A DNA stretch of 20,814 nt from Chloroflexota bacterium. GTDB taxonomy: Bacteria > Chloroflexota > Anaerolineae > Caldilineales > Caldilineaceae. The notes below the pieces were generated by a model that did no database searches, was not told the origin of the DNA, and saw only the letters and a program-made list of their open reading frames with translations. The stretch spans positions 1 through 20,814 of the forward strand of contig QEUW01000120.1 of assembly GCA_003577005.1 (NCBI GenBank). The letters are read 5' to 3'. A program made the translations under genes and the position numbers. Positions 1 to 7,758 of this stretch are shown piece by piece. Position 1 is the first letter of the stretch, and every line of letters starts with the position of its first letter.

Positions 1-835
1 GGCGAAGTGCTCACGCAGAAAGCGGTAATCGAGCCGGGCCTCCTCGGCCAGCCCCCAGGCAATGCGGCACTCGGCCAGGATGGCGGTCTTGTGGGTGTTG
101 ACGGTGCTCAGGCTGATGTGCAGCGCCTCCGCCACATCTTGGGGAGTGAGGCCGCGGGCGAAGGCAATCAGGGTGTCCCGCTGGCGCTCGGAGAGGCGGT
201 CATAGACTTGCCGGCATTGGCGCTCGTTGGAAGCGCTAAATGCCCCCATTTGTTCGGCCACCGCCTGGGCCGGGGGTTGGGCCATCACCCGCAAGGCCGG
301 AAAATAGGCACCCCACGGCACCAACGGCACGGGAATCAACTGCACACCGTCGTCCGGCTGCACATGCATGATGGCGCCTTCATTGGCGCGGGCGCGTACT
401 TCGTCCGGGGTGTAGAGATGCCAGAGCCGGTCCTGATGGTCGCACAGCAGCATGGCGGCCGAGGTGACCAACAGGCCGATCAGCCGCCGGCCACCGGCAA
501 TGCAAAGAATGAACCGCTTGCCAGGTAGCTTCCGCCTCAGCTGCATTGCGGATGGCGGGCAACGCAGTACCGCCCTGCTGCAAGGGGATACAGTGCAGCG
601 GGCACGGCCGCCCGGCGTAGCACTGGTGGGCAAAGGCTTGCTGTAGCCGGTCCAGGGAGCGCTGCAGGCGCGGCCCGACAGGCGCCGGGTGAATCACATA
701 GACGGCGTGAATCAGTTCACTTTGGGCGAGCAGGGCATCGAGTGCGAAGGTGACAACTTGCGGCTGACCGCCTAGCGTGGCAACCAGAAAGGTCTGCGGC
801 GCCATGGGGTGTTGGGCCCTTACCTTCTCTTGCAT
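1..835 (-). pseudogene. NE0113-family CARF protein with LuxR-type HTH tail, frameshifted and cut by window edge
   Basis: The N-terminal frame (835 to about 530) opens with the CARF-like strand FLVATLGGQPQVVTFALDAL and continues to PAIRNAAEAEATW, typical of the CRISPR-associated NE0113 group. From about 545 down to base 1 the homology continues in another frame: FILCIAGGRRLIGLL, SAAMLLCDHQDRLWHLYT and PWGAYFPALR. A LuxR-like helix-turn-helix follows (LSERQRDTLIAFARGL, STVNTHKT) at about 40-205. That second frame has no stop down to base 1. The link between AIRNAA and GKRFILCIAGGRR looks shorter than the family pattern as I recall it, so I infer a small out-of-frame deletion near 525-545, or an assembly error. 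The family binds cyclic oligoadenylate made by type III effectors; the HTH suggests DNA binding. It diverges from the Csx3 fusion gene at 1003. The family call is strong; intactness is doubtful. Confidence 0.8.
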
Positions 836-885
836 ACCGAATCAGGCGCCAGGCTGGCCAAACTCTCTCAGCCACCAAAGGCGAG

Positions 886-954
886 AAACGATTCGGTACC
901 TGTGGGTTGAATTCAAATCTCTACTATCCTATTTTGACATAAAATGAATCGTTT
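886..954. repeat. 9-bp inverted repeat between the divergent CRISPR-accessory genes
   Basis: AAACGATTC at 886-894 and its exact reverse complement GAATCGTTT at 946-954, with centres 60 bp apart, lie inside the 167-bp divergent intergenic region. The spacing is close to six helical turns, which would suit a pair of operator half-sites or a looping repressor. The CARF-HTH protein next door is the obvious candidate ligand, but this is inference. Confidence 0.5.
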
Positions 955-961
955 GTAAACC
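933..961 (+). promoter_or_regulatory. Candidate sigma-70 promoter for the Csx3 fusion gene
   Basis: A perfect -35 TTGACA (933-938) is followed after 17 bp by TAAACC (956-961), a weak -10. It is 41 bp before the start codon, and its -10 side overlaps the right arm of the 9-bp inverted repeat. The gene also has a GAGGAA Shine-Dalgarno just before 1003. Confidence 0.35.
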
Positions 962-1002
962 CCCTTAAAATTTCTTTAAGCTGACGATGAGGAAACAGAA
1001 CC

Positions 1003-2160
1003 ATGAAACAATTTCCAGCGATTGCCATCGGCGGCCCACCCCATGCTGGGAAGTCAGTCTTGACCTATAGCCTGACCCAAATTTTGCGCACCCAACAAGT
1101 GGAACACTATGTGTTGCGAGCCTGTCCCGATGGGGAGGGCGATTGGAGCCAGGAAACACCGCCCGAAACTGTGCGCTTGTTGCGCAACAAGGGACAATTT
1201 ACCAGCACCTTTGTGGACAATGTCTGCCGGGCTCTGCAACAGCGCCATCTGCCCTTGCTGGTCGATGTGAGGGGCAGGCCGACGCCAGAGCAGGAAATCA
1301 TCTTCGATTCCTGCACCCATGCCATCCTGCTGGCGCCCGGTGAAGCAGGGCTGAGCCAATGGCGGGCATTGGCGCAACGGCACAAGCTGCCGGTGCTGGC
1401 CGAGCTGCAGTCAACCTTGACAGAGAACGAGGCTATCTACGAAGAATATCCGATTTTGCGTGGTAGAATTTCGGGTCTGGAGCGCCAGCAACAGGCAAAA
1501 GGGACACTCGTTGAACTGCTAGCCTGGAATATCCGCACGTTGTTTTCTTTCCATCAACAGAACCTACGGGCGGAACATCTGCGTGCAGCCCCCGCTGAAA
1601 TGACCGTTGAACTGGATCGGCTGGCGCGCACGTTGGGCATTGCCAGCGGCGGTGTCTGGCAACCCGCTGAACTATCCGCTGTCTTGGATTACTTACCTGC
1701 CGGCGAGCCGTTCGCCATCTATGGGCGCGGCCCCAACTGGCTGTATGCAGCACTGGCGGCTCATGCCTATCCGGCCGCCTTCCACCAGTTTGATGCCCGC
1801 CTGGGCTGGGTGACGCCGCCCCCCCTCTATCTTGCAGCCGATGGCGCTCCTGCACCAGTAAAAATCCAGCTGGCTCAACACACCCACCACACGGTGGTAC
1901 AGGCTCGCATCCTCGACACCTATCTTGATTACAGCGAGGCGACCTGGCTCTCCACACCGCCCGTTCCGCCCCATCATGGGGTCATCATTCACGGCAAAAT
2001 ACCCCACTGGCTCGTCACCGGGTTTGTCCGTGCGTACTCACAAGCGCCCTGGCTGGCCCTCTACCAGCCCCCCTTGCAGGGTGCTATCGTTGTCGCCTCT
2101 CAACTGGCCGCTCATCCTATCGGGAGTGTCATCCCTGACGCACTGCTGTTCGGCTCCTGA
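1003..2160 (+). CDS. csx3: Csx3-type ring nuclease fused to an N-terminal P-loop ATPase
   Basis: 385 aa. Residues 1-185 form an AAA/P-loop kinase-like domain with Walker A GGPPHAGKS (10-18) and a Walker B-like strand LPLLVDVRG (83-91). Residues 286-368 match Csx3: GVIIHGKIPHWL (326-337), then WLALYQPPLQGAIVV. Csx3 (Crn3) degrades cyclic tetra-adenylate and so switches off type III CRISPR signalling; Csx3-ATPase fusions are known in Chloroflexota and cyanobacteria. Residues 201-280 seem to hold a second, degenerate copy of the same fold (FAIYGRGPNWLYAALAAHAY aligns with the GVIIHGKIPHWL segment). The protein is soluble, with no signal peptide. The start is set by a GAGGAA ribosome site and by the family N-terminus FPAIAIGGPPHAGKS. 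The neighbouring CARF-HTH gene supports a role in cOA control. Confidence 0.88.
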   Translation: MKQFPAIAIGGPPHAGKSVLTYSLTQILRTQQVEHYVLRACPDGEGDWSQETPPETVRLLRNKGQFTSTFVDNVCRALQQRHLPLLVDVRGRPTPEQEIIFDSCTHAILLAPGEAGLSQWRALAQRHKLPVLAELQSTLTENEAIYEEYPILRGRISGLERQQQAKGTLVELLAWNIRTLFSFHQQNLRAEHLRAAPAEMTVELDRLARTLGIASGGVWQPAELSAVLDYLPAGEPFAIYGRGPNWLYAALAAHAYPAAFHQFDARLGWVTPPPLYLAADGAPAPVKIQLAQHTHHTVVQARILDTYLDYSEATWLSTPPVPPHHGVIIHGKIPHWLVTGFVRAYSQAPWLALYQPPLQGAIVVASQLAAHPIGSVIPDALLFGS

Positions 2161-2705
2161 TCGCGTGTGAATAGGCAACTACTCACTTTCGTTCACAACT
2201 GGATACTGGTACATCTTTTCGCACCCGCTGCACTGTCGTTAATGCAGGGCTGGCCCGTCGAATCGCCTTTCCCGCCGGCGCCGTCACTACCTGGCAGGCT
2301 GTCCTGACCTTTGCACTTTTTAACGTAACGCAGGAAAACTTTCCCGACCACTAGACGATAACCACCGTATGCGCCGCTTATCAGGACAGCCCCAATGCGA
2401 TTGGACTTGCCGTGCGACGAATTGTGGGGCTTCGCAGTGCAGCGCAGGAGCAAGGTCGGGGTGTGACTGGCCCTGGACCTCACCCACAAAGGGAGCGCTG
2501 TGTAAGTGGACGACCGCAATCAGGGGAATGCCCTAGCCCGCTGCCTATCGTCGATGTGGCATCTCAAAGAATCTAGTGCCACCCGCATCCAGTTCGTTAT
2601 CTCCAATTCCACCCTCTTCTCTTTAGCAAGTTACGCTCACAACTCTATGCACATTTTTTCATTTCTGCCCTGATAGAAAAAAATCTGCGCGCATAGTACA
2701 CAGGT
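2161..2705. other. Gene-poor stretch, possibly decayed coding sequence
   Basis: No convincing gene. The plus-strand frame through 2225-2470 reads like protein (LARRIAFPAGAVTTWQAV, later VCAAYQDSPNAIGLAVRRIV) but holds a stop near 2352, and I do not recognise it. A 108-codon opposite-strand frame (2193-2519) has no family features. Low-GC sequence at 2590-2700 leads into the MITE-like element. Confidence 0.4.
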
Positions 2706-2876
2706 ACTAGGTTCTGTTGACATTTGTCTAGCAGTGCATGACTCGGCTGGGGTGCGCACATGCGTTGCACCTGCAAGGTGCGATGCATGTGCAAGGTGCA
2801 ACGCATGTGCAAGGTGCAACGCACTTTTCAAGTGCATCGCACCGCTGTGTAGGCTAAAATGTCAACAGAACCTAGT
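2706..2876. mobile_element. 171-bp MITE-like element with perfect 20-bp terminal inverted repeats
   Basis: The left end ACTAGGTTCTGTTGACATTT (2706-2725) is exactly reverse-complemented at 2857-2876. No transposase is encoded. The outermost ACTAGG/CCTAGT contains CTAG at both ends, which may be a palindromic target duplication rather than part of the repeat. The interior carries an 18-bp tandem repeat and self-complementary sequence. A non-autonomous element mobilised in trans is the simplest interpretation; the parent family is unknown. Confidence 0.7.
2775..2843 (+). repeat. 18-bp tandem repeat inside the MITE-like element
   Basis: Units AAGGTGCGATGCATGTGC (2775-2792) and AAGGTGCAACGCATGTGC (2793-2810) are followed by a diverged third unit (2811-2828) and a partial fourth. 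The sequence just upstream, GCACATGCGTTGCACCT (2757-2773), is the exact reverse complement of AGGTGCAACGCATGTGC in unit 2, so the array can fold into a long hairpin. There are no unique spacers, so this is not a CRISPR array. Confidence 0.75.
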
Positions 2877-2990
2877 GCTTTTCGGCACAAATGGCGGTAC
2901 AGTCGGAATGATGGGTGTTGCGCATGGTGAAAGTGGCGGAAGGGCTAACAATAGACTGGTAGAGGAGGACCCTACACCGGTCTCTCTCTG

Positions 2991-3077
2991 ATGAACACGC
3001 CCGCCATCCCTGCAACCCCACTGCCAACTTCTGGGGCGTTGAAGGCCAAAACACACCCACTTTTCAGGAAAACGTAA
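2991..3077 (+). CDS. Possible 28-aa ORF one base upstream of the ATPase gene
   Basis: ATG at 2991 opens MNTPAIPATPLPTSGALKAK and ends in TAA at 3075-3077, one base before the ATPase ATG at 3079, so translational coupling is possible. Its own Shine-Dalgarno is poor: GAGGAGG lies more than 20 bases upstream. It is proline-rich and unrecognised. It may be fortuitous. Confidence 0.22.
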   Translation: MNTPAIPATPLPTSGALKAKTHPLFRKT

Positions 3078-3078
3078 A

Positions 3079-4396
3079 ATGAGGCTGGCCATCATCGGCA
3101 AGACGAGATCAGGCAAAAGCACCGCCCTCCATCGCGTCTTGAGCCACGCCCTGCGCCACCAATGGGCCGGCATCCTGCTGCTCGATGGCAAAGGCTGCGA
3201 ACTCCACCACTATGCCGCCCTCCCCGGCGTGACCTACTACGGCATGGACCAGATCCCCCAGTGGGCCACCGCCCTCGATGCCCACGTTGCCCACATGGCC
3301 ACCCGCTATCGTGACCTGGTCAACCGCGGCCTGCGCGAAGCCGACCCCGCCGACCCTCGCTGGCTCATTGTCGCCGAGGAGGTCCAACAAGGCACCCGCG
3401 ACGACGACCACGGCAAGACCATCCGCAAAGCGCTCATGACCATCAGCGAACAAGGCGCCGCCCTGGGCGACATGCTCATCGTCGTCACCCAACGAGCGAC
3501 CAATGCCGTGCCGCCCAGCGCCCGCCACAACATCAACGTCTGGCTGCGCATGTTGGGCAACGGCTACTTCCACCTCCAGATCAACGGCCAGCCCACCGTC
3601 AGCGGACGCACTGGCTACCTCACGCCCATCGAAGCCCTGGCCACCATCCAGGCCGGCGAGCCGCCCCTACCCATGACCACCGCCCACGTGCCCGACCTGC
3701 TCGGCTGCATCGCCGTCCAGACCACCCGCGCCCCCGCCACCCTTTACCTGGGCGAACCGGGCAGCGGCAAGAGCTGGCACCTCGCCCACCACCGTTCCCA
3801 ACGCCACATCACCCGCCGCATCGGGGTGGATCTCGCCCAGCCGCACCGCCAGGCGCTCACCAGCCTCATCGAAGCTGCCGGCGCCGTCACCCCCTCCCGC
3901 ACGCCCATCCCCCAACTGGTCGAGATCGCCGCCCTCGCCCTCCAGGCCGAGCCCACCTTGCTCCTGCTCGACAACCTCGACCAGGCCAGCGACGGCATGA
4001 TCCCCACCGTCGAGCGTCTCATCGAAGCCGCCGCCGAAGTTGCGCTGGCCGCCAGGACGCCCCAGAAGCCCGCAGAGCAGCGCAAACTCGAGCCGCTTAT
4101 CACGGGTCAAAATCTGCGAATTGAAGCCGCTGAGCCGTCCCCAGGCGCTGGCGCTCGTCCGCCAGCATCTGCCGGACAACGTGGCCGATCCCCAAGCCAC
4201 CGAGCGCCGCATCCTCGAACTGGGCCAGGGCCACCCCGCCACCCTCGTCGACCTGGCTCGCCGCACCCAGCGCGGCACGCTCGACGAGGTGCGTGAATAC
4301 CAGTCCACCCAAAATTCACCCATCAACCTGGGCTGGCTCCTGGTCTTCCCCCTCTTCATCCTGCTGCTCATGTGGCGCGCCGATGGCTACTTCCTT
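3079..4396 (+). pseudogene. Two-P-loop ATPase with C-terminal membrane segment, frameshifted and IS-interrupted
   Basis: Residues 1-200 resemble FtsK/conjugation-type ATPases: Walker A IGKTRSGKST (6-15), then WLIVAEEVQQ (95-104) as Walker B and LIVVTQRAT as a sensor strand. A second nucleotide-binding module follows, with GEPGSGKS (225-232) and LLLLDNLDQ (294-302). At about 4098-4118 the frame changes: KLEPLI continues as CELKPLSRPQALALVRQHLP in the +1 frame. That frame runs to a membrane segment, LGWLLVFPLFILLLMW, and to DGYFL, where the ISKra4-type element begins. Eleven codons and a TAG resume at 7759-7791. The first start follows AGGA at a good distance. The two-ATPase arrangement suggests a mobile-element or nucleic-acid-handling protein; I cannot name the family. 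Two independent lesions argue that it is dead. Confidence 0.7.
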
Positions 4397-4427
4397 GAGA
4401 CCAGGGCAAACCGGGGGCTAAGCTGCC
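4397..4427 (+). repeat. Left terminal inverted repeat of the ISKra4-type element
   Basis: Begins GAGACCAGGGCAAACC and includes the transposase stop codon (4418-4420), so the last transposase codons lie next to the repeat. It pairs with 7728-7758. Confidence 0.8.
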
Positions 4428-5824
4428 AGCGGCGGCTCCTCGGCAAAGGTTGTAGCCATGCCTGGATACCAACGACAGAAGGTGTTCCTCAGGTCCTCGT
4501 TCAACGCTTGTGTCCGAACCTGTAACAGCAGATGGGCGCCTCGTTGCGTCCAACGCATCTGCTGCTGCTTGACCATTCGCCGACTGATGACTTCGTTCAC
4601 CGTGGATTCCACAAACGCGGTCGAGATCGGCTCGCCATACTGATAGCGGTCGGCGTAATTGGGAATAAAGGGTTCATTCGTGGTGAGGTAGCGCTCGAAT
4701 TCGCGCACCGCCTGACACAGCCGGTTGAACTGTGCGCGATCAGGCACGCCATCCGCCTCGGCCACATCCAAATCCATCCCAATCCATTGGATCCGCTGCC
4801 GGGCACAGAAGACATTGCCATGCCATAGATACCACTTTACGCTCTCGAGGTCGGTCTCCACATCCTTGAGTACGGGAAGGGTCAAGAACTTCTGGGCCAT
4901 CTGCTTCATGGTGGTGATCCGCATGGTAACGTGGAACCAGTCCAGGATATGGTCGGCGTGGGGGCTGATCTCCGTCTGCAGATTCCGTACCATGTCACCG
5001 CCATCTGATAAAAACGTGATCGGCTGATGCATCTGCAAGCCTTGCGTTTTGAGCGTCTCGTAGAGGCGGCGTTTGGGCTTCTCATCATACTGGTGGACAA
5101 AGGCAAAGCGTTTGGTCGCAACCGTTTCTGCCATGCTCTTGCCGACAATGACCTCAAACCAGCCCGCCTTGCGATTGTCCCCCTCCCGAGCATGTACGTA
5201 GCCCCCGTCGATGCCAACGGTCAAGGGGGGAGTGGCATCAGGCAATTGATCCCAGATTAGAAAGTTGCCTTCGACAAATGAGACCTGTTCATCGCCCAAC
5301 TCGGCTTCCAAGGTCTCCGCCACCTGATGTACCTGTCTGCGAATCGTTTTCGAGTTCGCCTGCAGCGGGAGGACTTCCTCGAGCAAATCAACAGTCAAGC
5401 CATAGGACACCAGCGACGCCCACTTCGTTTGCAGGTACTTCAGTTCCGGCGCCGTTCGTTCCGACAGCAGGTCCGCCAGCGGGCTGAAACTGTGCGTTTT
5501 TTGCGGTTGACAAGAACATGTGTACAGACGAAGGCTGTCGATCTGCAATTTGCCAAAGAGAGAGCGCCAGACGATAGCGTGCTGGCCCTTGCTGCCTCGT
5601 CTCTGGCCACAATCAGGACAGGGACGTTGCTGTTCTATGTACGCTGCGGCCTGATGGGCTACCATCGTCTCCTGAACCTTCGCCAGCAGTTCCTTGCCCT
5701 CCTGAAGGGTCAGTCCCAGCATTTCCGGCAACAGATCTCCTCTCTGCAAACAGGCAATCTCTTCGACCATCGCCGTTTAGCAACCGTCGTCATGCTCAAC
5801 AACAAGCTTGATCCGAATTTTCAT
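4418..5824 (-). pseudogene. ISKra4-family transposase with in-frame stop at codon 16
   Basis: The long open frame (450 codons, from ATG at 5770) has an N-terminal zinc-binding pattern (CPDCGQ, then CSC) and DDE-type core segments: VGIDGGYVHAREGD, FLSDGGDMVRNLQ, HADHILDWFHVTMRI. It ends with the family signature YGEPISTAFVESTVNEVISR and MRWTQRGAHLLLQVR. The true family start appears to be upstream at 5824: MKIRIKLVVEHDDGC, then TAA (5777-5779), then TAMVEEIACLQRGDL in the same frame. CAA to TAA is the simplest cause. A shortened protein from 5770 could still be made. The upstream start overlaps the end of the pRiA4b ORF-3-like gene by 29 bases in a different frame, suggesting coupled translation in the parent element. 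Confidence 0.85.
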
Positions 5825-6461
5825 GATCCTGTCCCTTCTCCCCCTTGTGAAAGAATGTCTGCAAGCGTTGATCCACCGCCCGCCGATCAAATTGCTCGCT
5901 GTTGAGCCAATACAGGTAGGTGCGTACCTCATCCCTATAGTCAACACGATTCTGGGCCAGGTTCTCATCTTCCAGGATTTCCAACAGGCGTTCACCGATT
6001 GCCCAGAGAGAGTACCTCTGTTTGAGCGCCAGGAATTGCCAGGGACCGCCACATTCTTCGGGCGGTGCCGCGCGCTGGCCGGCAACGCACGCCGGATAAC
6101 GCCTCTGCGGATCGAGCGGCACCCGAGCTTCAACACGAATCTCGAGCTGCCACTGATCGTAGTAGTCATACACATAGATGAACTTCTCCCGCAGGCTAAA
6201 CCCAAAACGCTCAAGTCGAACCTGATGCGCATCCTCCCGAAACCCGAAGGCGCCAATTCGCCCGATGCCGTATCGTCTGCCGCGAATCAGGAAGTGATAG
6301 AGGTGAAGATCTTCCCAGTCCATCACGATCTGCAGGGTATGGTGCAGGTCAGCAATGGTGCTGTCGCTGCGCACCAGCAACCGCCGCCAGATCAGGGGGC
6401 TGACCTTCTGCAGAGAGACGCGTAATTGGAGCAGGTCAACAGGCTTAATCATTTTGCTCAT
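5796..6461 (-). CDS. pRiA4b ORF-3-like protein, passenger of the ISKra4-type element
   Basis: 221 aa from ATG 6461 (MSKMIKPVDLLQLRVSLQ); ATG 6452 is an alternative start. An open frame extends upstream to 6590 but its extra N-terminus (MTASIPCRTPPCRRRLRG) has no family resemblance. The signature of the plasmid pRiA4b ORF-3 family (PF07929) is clear: VSPLIWRRLLV, then IADLHHTLQIVMDWEDLHLY, then YDYYDQWQLEI and a GGPWQF loop. The biochemical function of the family is unknown; members often sit in or near mobile elements. The gene lies inside the terminal repeats and its end overlaps the ancestral transposase start by 29 bases. There is no clear Shine-Dalgarno before 6461. Confidence 0.85.
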   Translation of the reverse strand: MSKMIKPVDLLQLRVSLQKVSPLIWRRLLVRSDSTIADLHHTLQIVMDWEDLHLYHFLIRGRRYGIGRIGAFGFREDAHQVRLERFGFSLREKFIYVYDYYDQWQLEIRVEARVPLDPQRRYPACVAGQRAAPPEECGGPWQFLALKQRYSLWAIGERLLEILEDENLAQNRVDYRDEVRTYLYWLNSEQFDRRAVDQRLQTFFHKGEKGQDHENSDQACC

Positions 6462-6619
6462 TGGCTTCAGAAATAAAGAGAGGAGACAGACGCAACGACG
6501 AGAAGTGCCTTGCGGCAACGGGGCTCTCCCACCTACCCCACGCAGTCGTCTACGACAAGGCGGTGTTCTACAAGGAATAGATGCCGTCAAGCGACTTGTT
6601 TACTCCGCAAGTACAGCAC
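6462..6619. other. Non-coding gap inside the transposon
   Basis: 158 bases between the recombinase 3' end and the pRiA4b ORF-3-like start. No gene, strong hairpin or consensus promoter seen. Confidence 0.4.
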
Positions 6620-7498
6620 CTACCAATATCTGTCCGAGCCATCCATCGCCCGGGCATCGACCTCAATGAAGCAATTGTACATCTCCGCCGTGGACGCCGC
6701 TTCTCGAATGAGATCGTAGACCAGTTCGTCCAGTTCCTCATCCGTCTGGTAGGGAATCGAGAGCAGGTAGTCCCATCCTTTGGGGTCAGGTTTCTGCATG
6801 GCATACTGCTGGAGCACCAACCGCTCAATCGATTCTCTAGCCTTGGTTTTTCCTCTGACATATTTGTTGTTGCGCTCCACGCGCAGCCACAGTTCTACCT
6901 GCATGATCTGCTGCCGCCGCCGTGCCCCGACTGCCACGCCTCGATAGCGCAAATAGTTGTAGAGCGTTCCTTTGGCGATGGAGAGTTGCTGGCAGATTTC
7001 TCTAATGCTCAAGACGCCTTCCCGATACAACTATTCAGCGATGATGGCCGTGTGCCGGGCTTTTTGCGAGAGCCCAGTTGGTCGCCCGTCTTTCCGGCCC
7101 CGTGCTCGGGCGGCGGCCAAGCCTGCCTTGGTTCGTTCGCCGATGATGTCCCGCTCGAATTCGGCCAGGGCGGCAAAAAGGTGGAAGGTAAGCTTGCCGT
7201 GTGGCGTCGTCGTATCGATGTGGTCGTTCAGGCTCTGCAGACCGGCGCCTTTCCCCTGGATCTCGTTGACCAGGTTGACCAAATCCTTGAGCGAACGGGC
7301 CAGGCGGTCAAGTTTCCAGACGACCACCACATCGCCTGTGCGCAGCTGCCCCATCATCTTCTGTAGCTGCGGCCGTTCCCGAGTCGCACCGGTTTCGGTT
7401 TCCTGGTAGAGGATCTGGCAGCCAACCTGTTCGAGTGCATCAACCTGCAGGGAGAGATCCTGCCCTTTGGTACTGACTCGTGCGTAGCCGATTTTCAT
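6620..7498 (-). pseudogene. Serine recombinase (resolvase/invertase) with in-frame TAG and an unrecognised C-terminal domain
   Basis: Catalytic domain 1-155: YARVSTKGQ (Ser9 nucleophile, Arg7), VVWKLDRLARSLKDL, then FAALAEFERDIIGERT and ARGRKDGRP, as in Tn3-type resolvases. At 7031-7033 a TAG interrupts the frame (IIAE, stop, LYREGV). The same frame continues through a resolvase HTH (ICQQLSIAKGTLYNYL) and about 95 further residues: ELWLRVERNNKYVRGKTKA, GWDYLLSIPYQTDEELDEL, then EMYNCFIEVDARAMDGSDRYW. I do not recognise this last part. A separate HTH polypeptide could start at TTG 7030. The gene lies within the ISKra4-type element and presumably resolved cointegrates or controlled its movement. 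Confidence 0.82.
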
Positions 7499-7727
7499 TG
7501 CCGAAGTCCATGAAAAGGATTGTGAGGGTAGTTTGTTGCACTTTGAATCGTTGGACGGGTTGATTGTACCACTCTTCCGTCAAAACTAGGGGCTGGGGCA
7601 GGCAGACGAGAAGTTCAAAAAAACGAGCGTTTGCTTGGACTACTTCAGAGGCGCGGATCGCGATCTATCGGATGTTTTTACCGATAGCAATGTCGCGTAC
7701 TGATGCAGAATCGGAAATTTTATCAGT
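7499..7727. other. Recombinase upstream region of the transposon
   Basis: No coding sequence. It holds the palindrome pair at 7656-7687 and otherwise AT-richer sequence that should contain the recombinase promoter. TACAAT on the minus strand near 7561-7566 has no -35 at a usable distance. Confidence 0.4.
7656..7687. repeat. Adjacent palindromes upstream of the recombinase, candidate res site
   Basis: GATCGCGATC (7656-7665) is a perfect 10-bp palindrome. It abuts CTATCGG (7665-7671), which is repeated inverted as CCGATAG (7681-7687) after a 9-base spacer. The position, between the recombinase start (7498) and the right end of the element, is where resolvase binding sites usually lie. Binding is inferred only. 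Confidence 0.35.
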
Positions 7728-7758
7728 GGCTATTTAGCCCCCGCTTTGGGATGGTCTC
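7728..7758 (-). repeat. Right terminal inverted repeat of the ISKra4-type element
   Basis: Read leftward it begins GAGACCATCCCAAAGCGGGG, matching the left end at 24 of 31 positions. The element ends at 7758. Confidence 0.8.

Larger units (their letters stand above)
4397..7758 (-). mobile_element. 3.36-kb ISKra4-type transposon with pRiA4b ORF-3-like and serine recombinase genes
   Basis: Imperfect 31-bp terminal inverted repeats bound the element: GAGACCA...CGGGGGCTAA at 4397-4427 and its reverse complement at 7728-7758. They match at 24 of 31 positions and at 20 of the outer 24. CTT at 4394-4396 and again at 7759-7761 is a candidate 3-bp target duplication. All three genes read leftward in the order recombinase, pRiA4b ORF-3-like, transposase. 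The insertion splits the 3' end of the ATPase gene. Removing the element and one CTT restores an open frame that ends 11 codons later at TAG (7789-7791), which supports the boundaries. Confidence 0.82.

Noticed and set aside
7..528. 173-codon plus-strand ORF at the left edge
   Set aside because: It is antisense to the LuxR-type HTH and CARF half of the minus-strand gene, whose motifs are clear.
2757..2843. Short repeats that could suggest a CRISPR array near CRISPR-accessory genes
   Set aside because: The 18-bp units are directly adjacent with no unique spacers, and they lie inside a MITE-like element.
2637..2991. Overlapping ORFs across the tandem repeat (ALHLAHA or CARCNA type repeats)
   Set aside because: The periodic peptide is only a translation of the 18-bp DNA repeat; no ribosome site or family likeness.
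6462..6560. A right end for the IS just upstream of the pRiA4b ORF-3-like gene, giving a 2.1-kb element
   Set aside because: The best candidate shared only GAGA and scattered bases with the left end, whereas 7728-7758 matches it at 24 of 31 positions.
6461..6590. Longer start for the pRiA4b ORF-3-like gene
   Set aside because: The extra residues are unlike the family, whose conserved part begins with the LLQLRVSLQKVSPLIWRR segment after MSKMIKPVD.
7031..7033. Stop-codon recoding (TAG read as an amino acid)
   Set aside because: TAG ends normal genes in the window (DGPF, transposase), and the interrupted genes are mobile or fragmentary, so nonsense mutation is simpler.
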